Shown here: positions 17,915 to 25,707 of the stretch, piece by piece
How the letters are laid out: each line of letters opens with the position of its first letter
Numbering within the stretch: position 1 is the first letter of the stretch
From: Mesorhizobium sp. B1-1-8
GTDB lineage: Bacteria; Pseudomonadota; Alphaproteobacteria; Rhizobiales; Rhizobiaceae
DNA length: 64,000 nt
Direction: 5' to 3'
NCBI RefSeq assembly: GCF_006442795.2
Contig: NZ_CP083956.1
Coordinates: forward strand, 1,589,501 to 1,653,500
Position numbers and translations under genes: made by a program
The notes under the pieces: model-generated
Told to the model about the DNA's origin: nothing
Databases searched by the model: none
What the model saw: the letters and a program-made list of their open reading frames with translations, nothing else

Positions 17915-18319
17915 ATGACGGCAAGGAATGCGCTGACGAAGAACCAGCTGTGCGTGCTCGAAAAACTCGAGGCCGCCAGCGGGCCGCTCAGCGCCTATAC
18001 GTTGCTCGACCAGCTGCGCGAGCGCGGCTTTCGCGCGCCGCTGCAGGTCTATCGTGCGCTCGACACGCTGGTGAAGTCCGGCTTCGTGCACAGGCTTGAA
18101 AGCCTCAACTCCTTCGTCGCCTGCGCCGAGCCGCACGACCACAGCCATTCGATGACCGCGTTCGCCATCTGCGACAATTGCGGCCAGGTGACCGAAATGT
18201 CGGATCATGATGTCGATCACCGACTGAACGAATGGGTGCGCTCGACCGGCTTTGCCGCCAAGAAGGCGGTGATCGAGTTTCGCGGAACGTGCGCCAAGTG
18301 CCGGGCTGAAGCAGCGTAG
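17915..18319 (+). CDS. Fur-family metal regulator, Zur-like
   Basis: 134 residues from this ATG; the frame is open upstream to 17804 with in-frame starts at 17846 and 17804, the first adding a His-containing tail (MSVELKHSHTEIACEWGH), so the N-terminus is uncertain. DNA-binding winged helix: SAYTLLDQLRERGFRAPLQVYRALDTL. Metal sites: FVACAEPHDHSHS, FAICDNCGQVTEM and GTCAKCRAEAA, the two CxxC pairs of the structural zinc. The APLQVYRALDTLVKSGFVHR segment is typical of Zur rather than Fur. Likely represses zinc uptake genes, none of which are nearby. Confidence 0.82.
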   Translation: MTARNALTKNQLCVLEKLEAASGPLSAYTLLDQLRERGFRAPLQVYRALDTLVKSGFVHRLESLNSFVACAEPHDHSHSMTAFAICDNCGQVTEMSDHDVDHRLNEWVRSTGFAAKKAVIEFRGTCAKCRAEAA

Positions 18320-18327
18320 GCTTTCGC

Positions 18328-18388
18328 TTCGTCATCCTCGGGTCTTCGCCGCGTCGCTTCGCTCCTTGCTCCGCCCGTGGATGACGAA
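18328..18388. repeat. Interspersed palindromic repeat, second copy
   Basis: Begins TTCGTCATCCTCGGGTCTTC and ends GGATGACGAA, and contains CTTCGCTCCTTGCTCCGCCC, the inverse of the element at 8751. Fills the gap between the convergent Zur-like and polA genes, where it may also act as a transcription barrier. Confidence 0.7.
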
Positions 18389-18402
18389 CGAACGTAAGGC
18401 GC

Positions 18403-21366
18403 TCAGTGCGCCTCGTCCCAATTGTCCGCCGCCCGCGCGTCGACATGCAGCGGCACCGACATCGAGACCGCCGGCATCGGCGCGTGCTCCATCACACGGC
18501 GCACGACCGGTATGGTCGCCTCGACTTCCGCTTCCACCGTCTCGAAGATCAGCTCGTCATGCACTTGTAAGAGCATGCGGGCCGAGAGCTTCGCCTCGTC
18601 CAGCGCCTCTTCCATATGGACCATGGCGCGGCGGATGATGTCGGCGGCAGTGCCTTGCAGCCTGGCGTTGATCGAGGCTCGCTCGTTGAAGGCGCGGATC
18701 GAGGGATTGGAGGACCTTATCTCCGGATAGTGGATGCGGCGACCGAAGATGGTCTCGACGAAGCCGTTCTCGCGCGCATAGGCCTTGGTTTCATCGATAT
18801 AGTCGCGAATGCCGGGGAAGCGCTCGAAATAGCGCTTGATGTAGGCGCTCGCTTCCTCGCGCGGGATCGACAGCTGGTTGGCGAGGCCGAAGGCCGAGAT
18901 GCCGTAGATGATGCCGAAATTGATCGCCTTGGCGCGCCGGCGCACTTCCGAGGGCATGCCCGCCACCGGCACGTTGAACATTTCGGACGCGGTGATGGCA
19001 TGGATGTCGGCGCCGTCGGCGAAGGCCTGCTTGAGCTGCGGGATTTCGGCAACATGGGCAAGCACGCGCAATTCGATCTGGCTGTAGTCGGCCGAAACCA
19101 GTTTGTGGCCTTTTTCGGCGATGAAGGCGGTCCTGATCTTGCGGCCTTCGGCCGTGCGCACCGGGATGTTCTGCAGATTGGGGTCGGAGGACGACAGCCG
19201 CCCCGTCGTCGTCGCGGCCAGCGCGTAGGAGGTGTGGACACGGTTGGTGCCCGGATTGATGAAGCCGGGCAGCGCGTCGGTATAGGTCGATTTCAGCTTG
19301 GTGAGCTGGCGCCAGTCGACGATCTTGCGCGGCAATTCATGGCCTTCGGCGGCAAGGTCTTCCAGGAGCTGCGCCGAGGTCGACCATTGGCCGGTCTTGG
19401 TCTTGGAGCCGCCCGGCAGGCCCATGCGCCCGAACAATATATCGCCCAGCTGCTTGGGCGAGCCGATGTTGATGCGCTCGCCGACAATCCCGTAGATTTC
19501 TTCCTCGACACGGGCGGCGCCTTGCGCCAGCTCGCCCGACAGTCGGGAGAGGATCTGCCGGTCGACCGAGATGCCGCGCTGCTCCATGCGGGCGAGCACC
19601 GGCACCAGCGGCCGTTCCAGCCGCTCATAGACGGAAACCAGGCCCTTGGCGGCGAGCCTGGGCTTCAGCACCTGCCAGAGCTGCAGCGTTATGTCGGCCT
19701 GCCCGGCGGCGTAGGCGGTGGCGCGATCGATATCGACCTGGTCGAAACCGACGGCGCTCCTTCCAGACCCCGCAAGTTCTTTCTTCGAAGCCGGCGCATG
19801 GCCCAACCATTTCTCGGAGAGTCCAGCCAGATCGTGATGACCGACCGTGCCGGCGTCGAGCACGTAAGAGATCAGCATGGTGTCGTCGAACGGGCCGACC
19901 TCGATGCCGTGGCGGCTCATCACGACGATGTCGTATTTCATGTCCTGAACGATTTTGAGGACCGACCTGTCCTCCAGCAGCGGCTTCAGCAGCGCCAGCG
20001 CCTCGCGGACGGGGATCTGGTCCGCCAGCATGCCGCCGCCAAGCAGGTCGCCATTGCCGCTCTTGTGGGCGAGCGGCAGATAGGCGGCGCGGCCCGGCGC
20101 GATCGCCATGGAAAGGCCGATCAGGTCGGCCTGCATCGGGTGGTCGCTCGAAGTGGTCTCGGCGTCGAAGGCAAGAATGCCGGCTTCCTTCGCCTCGGCG
20201 ATCCAACCCTTCAGCGCCGCCACGTCGCGAATGGCGACATAGGCAGACGTGTCGATCTTGCGAGCGGCGGCATGTTCCAGCCGCAGCGCCGACAACAGGG
20301 AAGGGGTGTCGCCCTGCGGCGGCGCGTCCTCGCCCCTGATGGCCGGCTTTGCGGCGCCGTTCGAGCTGGGCGCAGCCTGCCTCTGTGCCGGTGGCGCGCC
20401 GGCGCCGACATCGGGGCCATGCGCGGTATCGGCGCGCTCGATGGTGACGGCGGCGGCCTGGACGCCGCCGATCTCGGTTCCCGTCGCTTCGGCGACACGC
20501 CGGGTCAGCGTCGTGAACTCCATCGTCTTCAAAAAGCCGATCAGCTTCGGCCCGTCCGGCGCATGCAGCACCAAATCGTCCAGCCCTTCCTTCAGCGGCA
20601 CGTCGTTCTTCAGCGTCACCAGCTGGCGCGAGATGCGCGCCTTGTCGGCATTGGCGATGATGGTTTCGCGACGCTTCTCCTGCTTGATCTCGGAGGCGCG
20701 TGCCAGCAGCCCGTCAAGATCGCCGTACTGTTCCAGAAGCTGCGCCGCCGTCTTCGGGCCGATACCGGGCACGCCAGGAACATTGTCGACCGAGTCGCCG
20801 GTCAGCGCCTGCAGGTCGATCATCTTTTCCGGCGGCACGCCCCATTTCTCGATCACTTCGGGAACGCCGATCTGGCGATCCTTCATCGGGTCGTACATCG
20901 CAACGGTCGGGCCCACCAGCTGCATCAGGTCCTTGTCGGAAGAGATGATGGTGGTGTCGGCGCCGACCTCGCAGGCGAGCCGGCAATAGGTGGCGATGAT
21001 GTCGTCGGCTTCGAAACCCTCCGTCTCGATGCAAGGCACGTTGAAGGCCGCCGTCGCCTGACGGATCAGGCCAAATTGCGGGATGAGGTCTTCCGGCGGC
21101 GCCGAGCGGTTGGCCTTGTATTCGGGATAGAGATCGCTGCGGAAGGTCTTTGACGAATAATCGAAGATGACGGCGAAATGCGTCGGCACAATGCCTACAT
21201 CGGTGTTGCGGGCGTCCTGCATCAGCTTCCACACCATGTTGCAGAAGCCCAGAACGGCGCTGGTCGGCAGGCCGTCGGATTTGCGGTTGAGCGGCGGCAG
21301 CGCATGGTAGGCGCGGAAAATGTAGCCGGAGCCGTCGACAAGGAAGAGATGATCGCCTTTTTTCAT
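18403..21366 (-). CDS. polA: DNA polymerase I
   Basis: 987 residues from the ATG giving MKKGDHLFLVDGSGYIFRAY; the open frame runs 79 codons further but that part is low-quality and overlaps the upstream region. 5'-3' exonuclease: residues 1-300 with VDGSGYIFRAYHAL and DSVDNVPGVPGIGPKTA. 3'-5' exonuclease near residue 400: LAFDAETTSSDHPMQADLIG keeps the DxE pair, so proofreading is probably intact. Polymerase motifs: A DYSQIELRVLAHV (about 755), B RRAKAINFGIIYG (about 808), C LLQVHDELIF (about 935). Okazaki-fragment processing and repair. Confidence 0.97.
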   Translation of the reverse strand: MKKGDHLFLVDGSGYIFRAYHALPPLNRKSDGLPTSAVLGFCNMVWKLMQDARNTDVGIVPTHFAVIFDYSSKTFRSDLYPEYKANRSAPPEDLIPQFGLIRQATAAFNVPCIETEGFEADDIIATYCRLACEVGADTTIISSDKDLMQLVGPTVAMYDPMKDRQIGVPEVIEKWGVPPEKMIDLQALTGDSVDNVPGVPGIGPKTAAQLLEQYGDLDGLLARASEIKQEKRRETIIANADKARISRQLVTLKNDVPLKEGLDDLVLHAPDGPKLIGFLKTMEFTTLTRRVAEATGTEIGGVQAAAVTIERADTAHGPDVGAGAPPAQRQAAPSSNGAAKPAIRGEDAPPQGDTPSLLSALRLEHAAARKIDTSAYVAIRDVAALKGWIAEAKEAGILAFDAETTSSDHPMQADLIGLSMAIAPGRAAYLPLAHKSGNGDLLGGGMLADQIPVREALALLKPLLEDRSVLKIVQDMKYDIVVMSRHGIEVGPFDDTMLISYVLDAGTVGHHDLAGLSEKWLGHAPASKKELAGSGRSAVGFDQVDIDRATAYAAGQADITLQLWQVLKPRLAAKGLVSVYERLERPLVPVLARMEQRGISVDRQILSRLSGELAQGAARVEEEIYGIVGERINIGSPKQLGDILFGRMGLPGGSKTKTGQWSTSAQLLEDLAAEGHELPRKIVDWRQLTKLKSTYTDALPGFINPGTNRVHTSYALAATTTGRLSSSDPNLQNIPVRTAEGRKIRTAFIAEKGHKLVSADYSQIELRVLAHVAEIPQLKQAFADGADIHAITASEMFNVPVAGMPSEVRRRAKAINFGIIYGISAFGLANQLSIPREEASAYIKRYFERFPGIRDYIDETKAYARENGFVETIFGRRIHYPEIRSSNPSIRAFNERASINARLQGTAADIIRRAMVHMEEALDEAKLSARMLLQVHDELIFETVEAEVEATIPVVRRVMEHAPMPAVSMSVPLHVDARAADNWDEAH

Positions 21367-21509
21367 GCCGGCAGGGATAGCGCGGCCAAGCTTCGCGGTC
21401 CATGCTAAAGGCTTCAGAAAACACCGGTTCCGGCAACACCCTGACAGACGCTGTCCAGGCCAAATCCTGCCGCTCACGGGCATGTTACAAAAGTGTAATT
21501 CTTGTGCCC

Positions 21510-21538
21510 TTGAATCGCCACGTTCAAGGACCCAAATA
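21510..21538 (+). promoter_or_regulatory. Candidate promoter of the small RNA
   Basis: TTGAAT, 17-bp spacer, CAAATA, placing a start near 21544, just before the first hairpin of the RNA candidate. Only a moderate match to sigma-70 consensus. Confidence 0.35.
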
Positions 21539-21542
21539 AATC

Positions 21543-21693
21543 TCATCGGCAGTTTTTTCGCCGAAGTCCGGTGCAAGGCCCGTCCCCCGCCTATACCGGG
21601 CAACTGCGGCAGCCTATCCCCCCTCTCCGGGCTGCCGCATCATTTCGAGTAAAGACCGCCGTGGTTCCCCCTCCACCACGGCGGTTCTTTTTT
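21543..21693 (+). ncRNA. Candidate trans-acting small RNA (alpha-r7/Smr7C-like)
   Basis: About 150 nt in the polA upstream gap with three hairpins in series: TCGGC/GCCGA (21546-21564), TGCGGCAGCC/GGCTGCCGCA (21605-21639, 15-nt loop) and a terminator ACCGCCGTGG/CCACGGCGGT (21655-21685) followed by TCTTTTTT. The loops of the last two are CU-rich (CCCCCCTCTCC; CCCCCTCC), able to pair with Shine-Dalgarno sequences. From memory, the rhizobial alpha-r7 sRNA has this size, three-hairpin shape and a polA neighbour; the family assignment is therefore inference. Confidence 0.6.
21655..21693 (+). terminator. Rho-independent terminator of the sRNA candidate
   Basis: Perfect 10-bp GC-rich stem, 11-nt loop TTCCCCCTCCA, then TCTTTTTT. 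No plus-strand protein gene ends before it (polA starts divergently at 21366), so it must terminate an RNA made within this gap. Confidence 0.85.
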
Positions 21694-21792
21694 GCCTATT
21701 CGCAATGCCTTGCCATCCTTGGTCCAACGATCGCGGCTTTTCGTTTTTGGTCCAGCCCTTTAGGGTCTGTCCAAAACCCGAAAGGCCAAAAG

Positions 21793-23178
21793 ATGTCCAG
21801 AATTTCTCCCGTCCTCGACCGTCTCGACCAGAATCTCGACCAGAGCCTGGAGCGGCTTTTCGGCCTGCTCGGCATCAGGTCGATCTCCACCGATCCCGCC
21901 TACGCCGCCGACTGCCGCAAGGGTGCCGAATGGCTGGTCGGCGAGCTCAAGCTGATCGGCTTCGACGCAAGCATACGCGACACACCCGGCCATCCGATGG
22001 TGGTGGCGCATCATGACGGGCCGGCGGGCGCGCCGCACGTGCTGTTCTACGGCCATTACGACGTGCAGCCGGTCGATCCGATCGAGCTCTGGGAGAACGA
22101 TCCGTTCGCGCCGTCGATCAAGGAAATCGAACCAGGCCGCAAGGTGATCACCGGGCGCGGCTCGGCTGACGACAAGGGGCAGCTGATGACTTTCGTCGAA
22201 GCCTGCCGGGCCTGGAAGCAGGTGCATGGCAATCTGCCTTGCCAGATCACTATCCTGTTCGAGGGCGAGGAAGAATCCGGCTCGCCGTCGCTGAAGCCGT
22301 TCCTCGAAGCCAATGCCGACGAGCTGAAAGCCGATTTCGCGCTGGTCTGCGACACCGGCATGTGGAACCGCGAGACGCCGTCGATCTGCGTATCGCTGCG
22401 CGGCATGGTCGGCGAGGAAGTCACCGTCAAGGCCGCAAATCGCGACCTGCATTCCGGCCTCTATGGCGGCGCGGCCGCCAACCCGATCCGCATCCTGGCG
22501 AGGATCCTGGCAGACATCCACGACGAGGACGGCCATATCACCATCCCGGGTTTCTATGACGGCGTCGAGGAAACGCCCTCGCAAGTGCTGAAATCCTGGG
22601 AGACGCTCGGCGAAACCGCCGAAACCTTCCTCGGCCCGGTCGGCCTGTCCATTCCCGCGGGCGAAAAGGGCCGTTCGGTGCTCGAGCTGACCTGGGCCCG
22701 GCCAACGGCGGAATTCAACGGCATCATCGGCGGCTATACCGGCAAAGGCTTCAAGACTGTGATCGCCGCGGAAGCCTCGGCCAAGGTGTCCTTCCGCCTC
22801 GTCCATAAGCAGGACCCGAAGAAGATCCGCGCCGCCTTCCAGGCTTTCGTGCGCGAGCGCATTCCGGCCGACTGCTCGGTCGAATTCCATCCGCATGGCG
22901 GCTCGCCAGCGATCCAGCTTTCCTATGACTCGCCGTTCCTGACCAAGGCCAAGGACGCGCTCTCGGATGAATGGGAAAAGCAGGCCGTCACCACCGGCGG
23001 CGGCGGTTCTATTCCCGTGGTCGGCGACTTCCAGACCTATCTCGGCATGGAATCGCTGCTTGTCGGCTTCGGCCTCGACGACGACCGCATCCATTCGCCC
23101 AACGAGAAATACGAGCTGACCTCCTTCCACAAGGGACAGCGCTCCTGGGCACGCATTCTCGACGCGCTGACGCGCTGA
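21793..23178 (+). CDS. M20-family metallopeptidase (dipeptidase type)
   Basis: 461 residues, ATG start; the frame extends into the sRNA region upstream, which is not coding. Zinc-site motifs: VLFYGHYDVQPVDP (His, Asp), GRGSADDKGQLMTFVEACRA (Asp), FEGEEESGSPSL (catalytic and metal Glu), CDTGMWN and, near the C-terminus, RIHSPNEKYELTSF (His). The lid domain between about 205 and 330 includes LHSGLYGGAAANP. Hydrolyses a dipeptide or related amide in the cytoplasm. It stands alone and the substrate is unknown. Confidence 0.92.
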   Translation: MSRISPVLDRLDQNLDQSLERLFGLLGIRSISTDPAYAADCRKGAEWLVGELKLIGFDASIRDTPGHPMVVAHHDGPAGAPHVLFYGHYDVQPVDPIELWENDPFAPSIKEIEPGRKVITGRGSADDKGQLMTFVEACRAWKQVHGNLPCQITILFEGEEESGSPSLKPFLEANADELKADFALVCDTGMWNRETPSICVSLRGMVGEEVTVKAANRDLHSGLYGGAAANPIRILARILADIHDEDGHITIPGFYDGVEETPSQVLKSWETLGETAETFLGPVGLSIPAGEKGRSVLELTWARPTAEFNGIIGGYTGKGFKTVIAAEASAKVSFRLVHKQDPKKIRAAFQAFVRERIPADCSVEFHPHGGSPAIQLSYDSPFLTKAKDALSDEWEKQAVTTGGGGSIPVVGDFQTYLGMESLLVGFGLDDDRIHSPNEKYELTSFHKGQRSWARILDALTR

Positions 23179-23300
23179 AGACAAGTTTCTGTTGATTTTT
23201 CCGCCGATCGCGGCGAGGACGGGTTAACTGCGCAACGCGCCGCAGCCTGCTCGCGCATCCCTCGCGATGTGCGGCGTCGCGGCCGCGACCGGAGAAGAAA

Positions 23301-23921
23301 ATGAGCGATATACGTTTCCACAAGAACGACCTGCCCGACCTCGCCCGCTACAATGTAACGGCAGTCGCTATCGATACGGAAACGCTGGGGCTCAACCCGC
23401 ATCGCGACCGGCTCTGCGTGGTGCAGATATCGCCAGGCGATGGCACCGCCGACGTCGTCCAGATCGCGCCGGGCCAGAGGGAGGCGCCGAATCTCGTCAG
23501 CCTCCTGCGAAACGACAGCGTCACCAAGCTGTTTCACTACGGCCGCTTCGATATCGCCGTGCTCTACCACGCGTTCGGCGTGATGGCGCAGCCGATCTTC
23601 TGCACCAAGATCGCCTCGCGGCTGACGCGCACCTATACCGACCGGCATGGGCTGAAGGATCTCTGCAACGAACTGCTCGGCATCGGCCTGTCGAAGGCGC
23701 AGCAATCGTCCGACTGGGCGGCCGAAACATTATCGCCCGAACAGCTCGAATATGCCGCTTCCGACGTGCTTTACCTGCACCGGCTGCGCGAGGTGCTTGC
23801 CGCGCGGCTGGCGCGCGAAGATCGGACGAACGAGGCAGAGGCCTGCTTCCGCTTCCTGCCGACGCGCGCCAGGCTCGACCTGATGGGCTGGGCCGAGGAA
23901 GACATCTTCGCCCACAGCTGA
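23301..23921 (+). CDS. Short ribonuclease D-type 3'-5' exonuclease
   Basis: 206 residues, ATG start after GGAGAAGAAA. Only the DEDDy exonuclease domain: VAIDTETLGLNPHRDRLCVV (Asp, Glu), LFHYGRFDIAVL (Asp), and YAASDVLYLHRL (Tyr...Asp). The C-terminal HRDC domains of E. coli RNase D are absent, as is usual for the short alphaproteobacterial form. Acts in the cytoplasm on tRNA or other RNA 3' ends. Confidence 0.92.
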   Translation: MSDIRFHKNDLPDLARYNVTAVAIDTETLGLNPHRDRLCVVQISPGDGTADVVQIAPGQREAPNLVSLLRNDSVTKLFHYGRFDIAVLYHAFGVMAQPIFCTKIASRLTRTYTDRHGLKDLCNELLGIGLSKAQQSSDWAAETLSPEQLEYAASDVLYLHRLREVLAARLAREDRTNEAEACFRFLPTRARLDLMGWAEEDIFAHS

Positions 23922-23972
23922 CGGAACCCAGGAAACCGCACGGCGTTCCTGCCGGTCCCATGGAGGAGTGAA

Positions 23973-24173
23973 ATGGCAGAGCGAAAGCCGATAGCGAGCG
24001 CGCCGAAAGACGGCTCCAAGGTCACGGTCATGTGGAAGGACAGCGACGGGGTTGTCAACGAATCCGTCGCGCAGTTCCGGGACAATGGCTGGTGGGTCTA
24101 CGTCGACAGCGACACGCAGAAGAAGGTCGATCCGACCAGCTGGCGGCCGGCCTCTGACGATGACGACCAATAG
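23973..24173 (+). CDS. Small hypothetical protein
   Basis: 66 residues, preceded by GGAGGAGTGAA, a strong ribosome-binding site. Composition is polar and the sequence ends in a run of aspartates. Patterns such as PIASAPKDGSKVTVMWKD and GWWVYVDSD resemble small SH3-like or DUF551-like proteins, but I do not recognise a family. It lies between RNase D and a tiny membrane protein, all in one direction. Confidence 0.7.
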   Translation: MAERKPIASAPKDGSKVTVMWKDSDGVVNESVAQFRDNGWWVYVDSDTQKKVDPTSWRPASDDDDQ

Positions 24174-24216
24174 CTCCACCATCGGTTTCGAAGCTCGGTC
24201 GCAACAAGGGGGCACA

Positions 24217-24363
24217 ATGCGACAGAACATGCTCTATCTCATCATCGGCGCGCTGGCCGTCGTGGTTGTCGCGCTCGGCATCTATGTCTATCGCGAGCAC
24301 ACCAGGCCGAAAGGCGTGGAGCTCAAGATCGACGACAAGGGCATTTCGATCCAGCAGAATTGA
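24217..24363 (+). CDS. Tiny single-pass membrane protein
   Basis: 48 residues with AAGGGGGC before the ATG. Residues 5-24 (MLYLIIGALAVVVVALGIYV) form one membrane helix, followed by a basic stretch YREHTRPKG and a short tail ending DDKGISIQQN. The longer frame upstream has no ribosome-binding site. Function unknown. Confidence 0.7.
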   Translation: MRQNMLYLIIGALAVVVVALGIYVYREHTRPKGVELKIDDKGISIQQN

Positions 24364-24446
24364 GCAAGGTCGACCAGCCGAAGACAGGCCGGGTGCAGGG
24401 GGCTCGACTGAATCTGCAAGACGACATCGCGCCGGGAGGATTTCGG

Positions 24447-24560
24447 CCGGAAATACAAGGGCTGCGCGGTCTGGCCGTCGCCTTTTGTGGTGATCTTCCA
24501 TATCCGGCCGGCAGCTCTTCCCGGCGGCTATGTCGGCGTCGACATCTGGCGCCGTATCTT
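24447..24560 (+). pseudogene. Frameshifted N-terminal fragment of an OafA/YrhL-type acyltransferase
   Basis: One frame reads FRPEIQGLRGLAVAF and the next frame continues VVIFHIRPAALPGGYVGVDI. Together these match the first 40 residues of membrane acyltransferase family 3 proteins, whose consensus begins YRPEIDGLRALAV and continues VxxFHxxxxxxxGGFVGVDVFF. The frames join at GCCTTTTGTGG, consistent with one extra T. Nothing of the remaining about 300 residues follows, so this is a fossil end of a gene. Confidence 0.75.
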
Positions 24561-24657
24561 GCGAAGGCCGCGGGTCTATGAGCCTGCTTATGCTTCACGC
24601 CGCTGAACCGGCCTGACTTGGCTGTTATGTGCCGGAGGTGGTGCGAAGGCTCGAGTG

Positions 24658-24759
24658 TCAGGGTGCCTCGGAAGGTCCCGAGACAACCACAATCTGTGCA
24701 GCGACGGACGCCAAGCACTCCCGTTTGTTCAGCACCGGCTTTTCGTATGTCTTCTTCAT
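24658..24759 (-). CDS. RiPP-precursor-like small peptide A (lasso-type leader)
   Basis: 33 residues, MKKTYEKPVLNKRECLASVA then AQIVVVSGPSEAP. AAGGGGG lies 5 bases before the ATG; a second ATG directly upstream is too close to it. The YEKPVL segment fits the YxxPxL recognition motif of lasso and related RiPP leaders. Very similar to peptide B (identical MKKTYEKP, then KRE, L, SV and a later SG). Contains one cysteine at residue 15. TTGACA lies 51 bases upstream. No cyclase, protease or transporter gene lies nearby, so maturation, if any, would act in trans. Confidence 0.7.
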   Translation of the reverse strand: MKKTYEKPVLNKRECLASVAAQIVVVSGPSEAP

Positions 24760-24809
24760 CATTTCCCCCTTCATCCCTCAAATGACACGATTGCCTTCGG
24801 CCGGCGCGT

Positions 24810-24815
24810 TGTCAA
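24810..24815 (-). promoter_or_regulatory. Conserved -35-like box of peptide gene A
   Basis: Minus strand CTTGACAACGCGC, matching CTTGACAACCGCGC at the same distance (51 versus 49 bases) from the ATG of peptide gene B. The -10 is weak (AATCGT after 17 bases). A second TTGACA lies further upstream in GGTTGACAATAAAAACAAGC. Confidence 0.45.
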
Positions 24816-25153
24816 GCAAGCTGACCGCAAGCATTTGATATTCAATCGCCCCGATTTTTCCTGTTTAACGCGCCTTTAAAGGTAAGCGCTTGTTTTTATT
24901 GTCAACCGTTACCAATCGAGTATGCGCTTCTCGCCTTGTGATTTCTATTGGGCGCGCCCCGAGGCTTTGGACCGGCGTGCGCTTATGCACGTAGCGCACC
25001 ATCACCACTCTGCCGGCCGTGCCGCCGGAAGTGCCGGAAAGATGGAACGTCGTCTTGTCTTAGTCGGCGCGGGTTCGCAGCGCTATGCGATGTATGGCGG
25101 AGAGGGTGATCATCCTCCAATATCCGCTGCTGGCCCCGCCGGCGACAGCCTCG

Positions 25154-25252
25154 TTATTTCGTAGGTTCTATGAAGCCCGAGGCTGCGACTGCAACGACAC
25201 TCGACAGCTTCTCGCGCTTGCTGAGAGTCGGCTTTTCGTAGGTCTTTTTCAT
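25154..25252 (-). CDS. RiPP-precursor-like small peptide B (lasso-type leader)
   Basis: 32 residues, MKKTYEKPTLSKREKLSSVV then AVAASGFIEPTK. AAGGGGGC lies 5 bases before the ATG, as in peptide gene A. The leader carries YEKPTL, matching YxxPxL. The C-terminal part is small and hydrophobic with one acidic residue; no classic lasso core (Gly1 with Asp/Glu at 7-9) is obvious, although GFIEPTK begins with Gly. I recall similar short proteins being annotated in Mesorhizobium as putative RiPP precursors; that is memory, not a search. Confidence 0.72.
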   Translation of the reverse strand: MKKTYEKPTLSKREKLSSVVAVAASGFIEPTK

Positions 25253-25300
25253 TATTGCCCCCTTATACACACTTGCACAGGTGCCTTTCCTCCGCGCGGT

Positions 25301-25306
25301 TGTCAA
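25301..25306 (-). promoter_or_regulatory. Conserved -35-like box of peptide gene B
   Basis: Minus strand CTTGACAACCGCGC, the same sequence context as for peptide gene A. A TGTGTATAAGG stretch lies about 30 bases further on, just before the ribosome-binding site. Confidence 0.45.
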
Positions 25307-25347
25307 GGGAGTATGGGGCGGCCGGGCGCGGGCCACTCTTCCGCCGT

Positions 25348-25371
25348 CAAGAGCGCGATTTCGCGCTCTTG
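25348..25371. repeat. Perfect 24-bp inverted repeat upstream of peptide gene B
   Basis: CAAGAGCGCGA-TT-TCGCGCTCTTG: 11-bp arms around two bases. It lies 42 bases upstream of the TTGACA box of peptide gene B. It could be an operator or a hairpin insulating the peptide gene from upstream transcription; no T run follows on either strand. Confidence 0.7.
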
Positions 25372-25707
25372 CCAATTTCCAAAGCCAATGTTTTCGAAAT
25401 GGCGAAAGCGTTGTAAAATACTTACACGATTTCCGCGTGGAACATCTTTAAACCTGTAGGTGCAATCCCTACGTTTTTGTTGTTATGTCTATCAAGGCAA
25501 CACCGATGTAACATCGCTTACGGCTACGCCTCCCCTTACTGGGGACTCGGGAGGCGCGGTCATTTTCCCATACAATGAGCAGCCCAAACGTTCGACACGC
25601 CCTTAGTGCGTCGAACATGTCGGCGCGCAATCTCCCCGCTTCGTCAGTCAACACCAACCGGGTGACCGTCGGGTGAACGAACCCGCGCGCCCCTTAGGAG
25701 AGAAGAG

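Larger units (their letters stand above)
24364..25707. other. Gene-poor 1.3-kb accessory stretch
   Basis: Apart from a broken acyltransferase fragment and two small peptide genes, nothing credible is seen. Base composition is clearly lower in GC than the surroundings between about 24840 and 24920 and between 25380 and 25500. A hairpin with GCCTCCC/GGGAGGC arms (25528-25555) and an imperfect palindrome around GTTCGAC...GTCGAAC (25590-25616) lie upstream of the flotillin-like gene. Confidence 0.5.

Noticed and set aside
18616..21153. 845-codon open frame opposite polA
   Set aside because: Antisense shadow of polA, which carries all polymerase motifs.
21571..21792. N-terminal extension of the M20 peptidase
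   Set aside because: The extra 74 codons overlap the sRNA candidate and its terminator; the ATG at 21793 gives the normal family length.
24922..25164. 80-codon plus-strand ORF opposite the 3' part of peptide gene B region
   Set aside because: No ribosome-binding site or recognisable domain, mixed composition; overlaps the peptide B stop.
25388..25459. Plus-strand 23-codon cationic peptide MFSKWRKRCKILTRFPRGTS...
   Set aside because: No ribosome-binding site and no paralogue; short cationic ORFs arise by chance in such sequence.
25469..25657. 62-codon minus-strand ORF upstream of the flotillin-like gene
   Set aside because: No ribosome-binding site, no family pattern, and it runs through hairpin-forming sequence.
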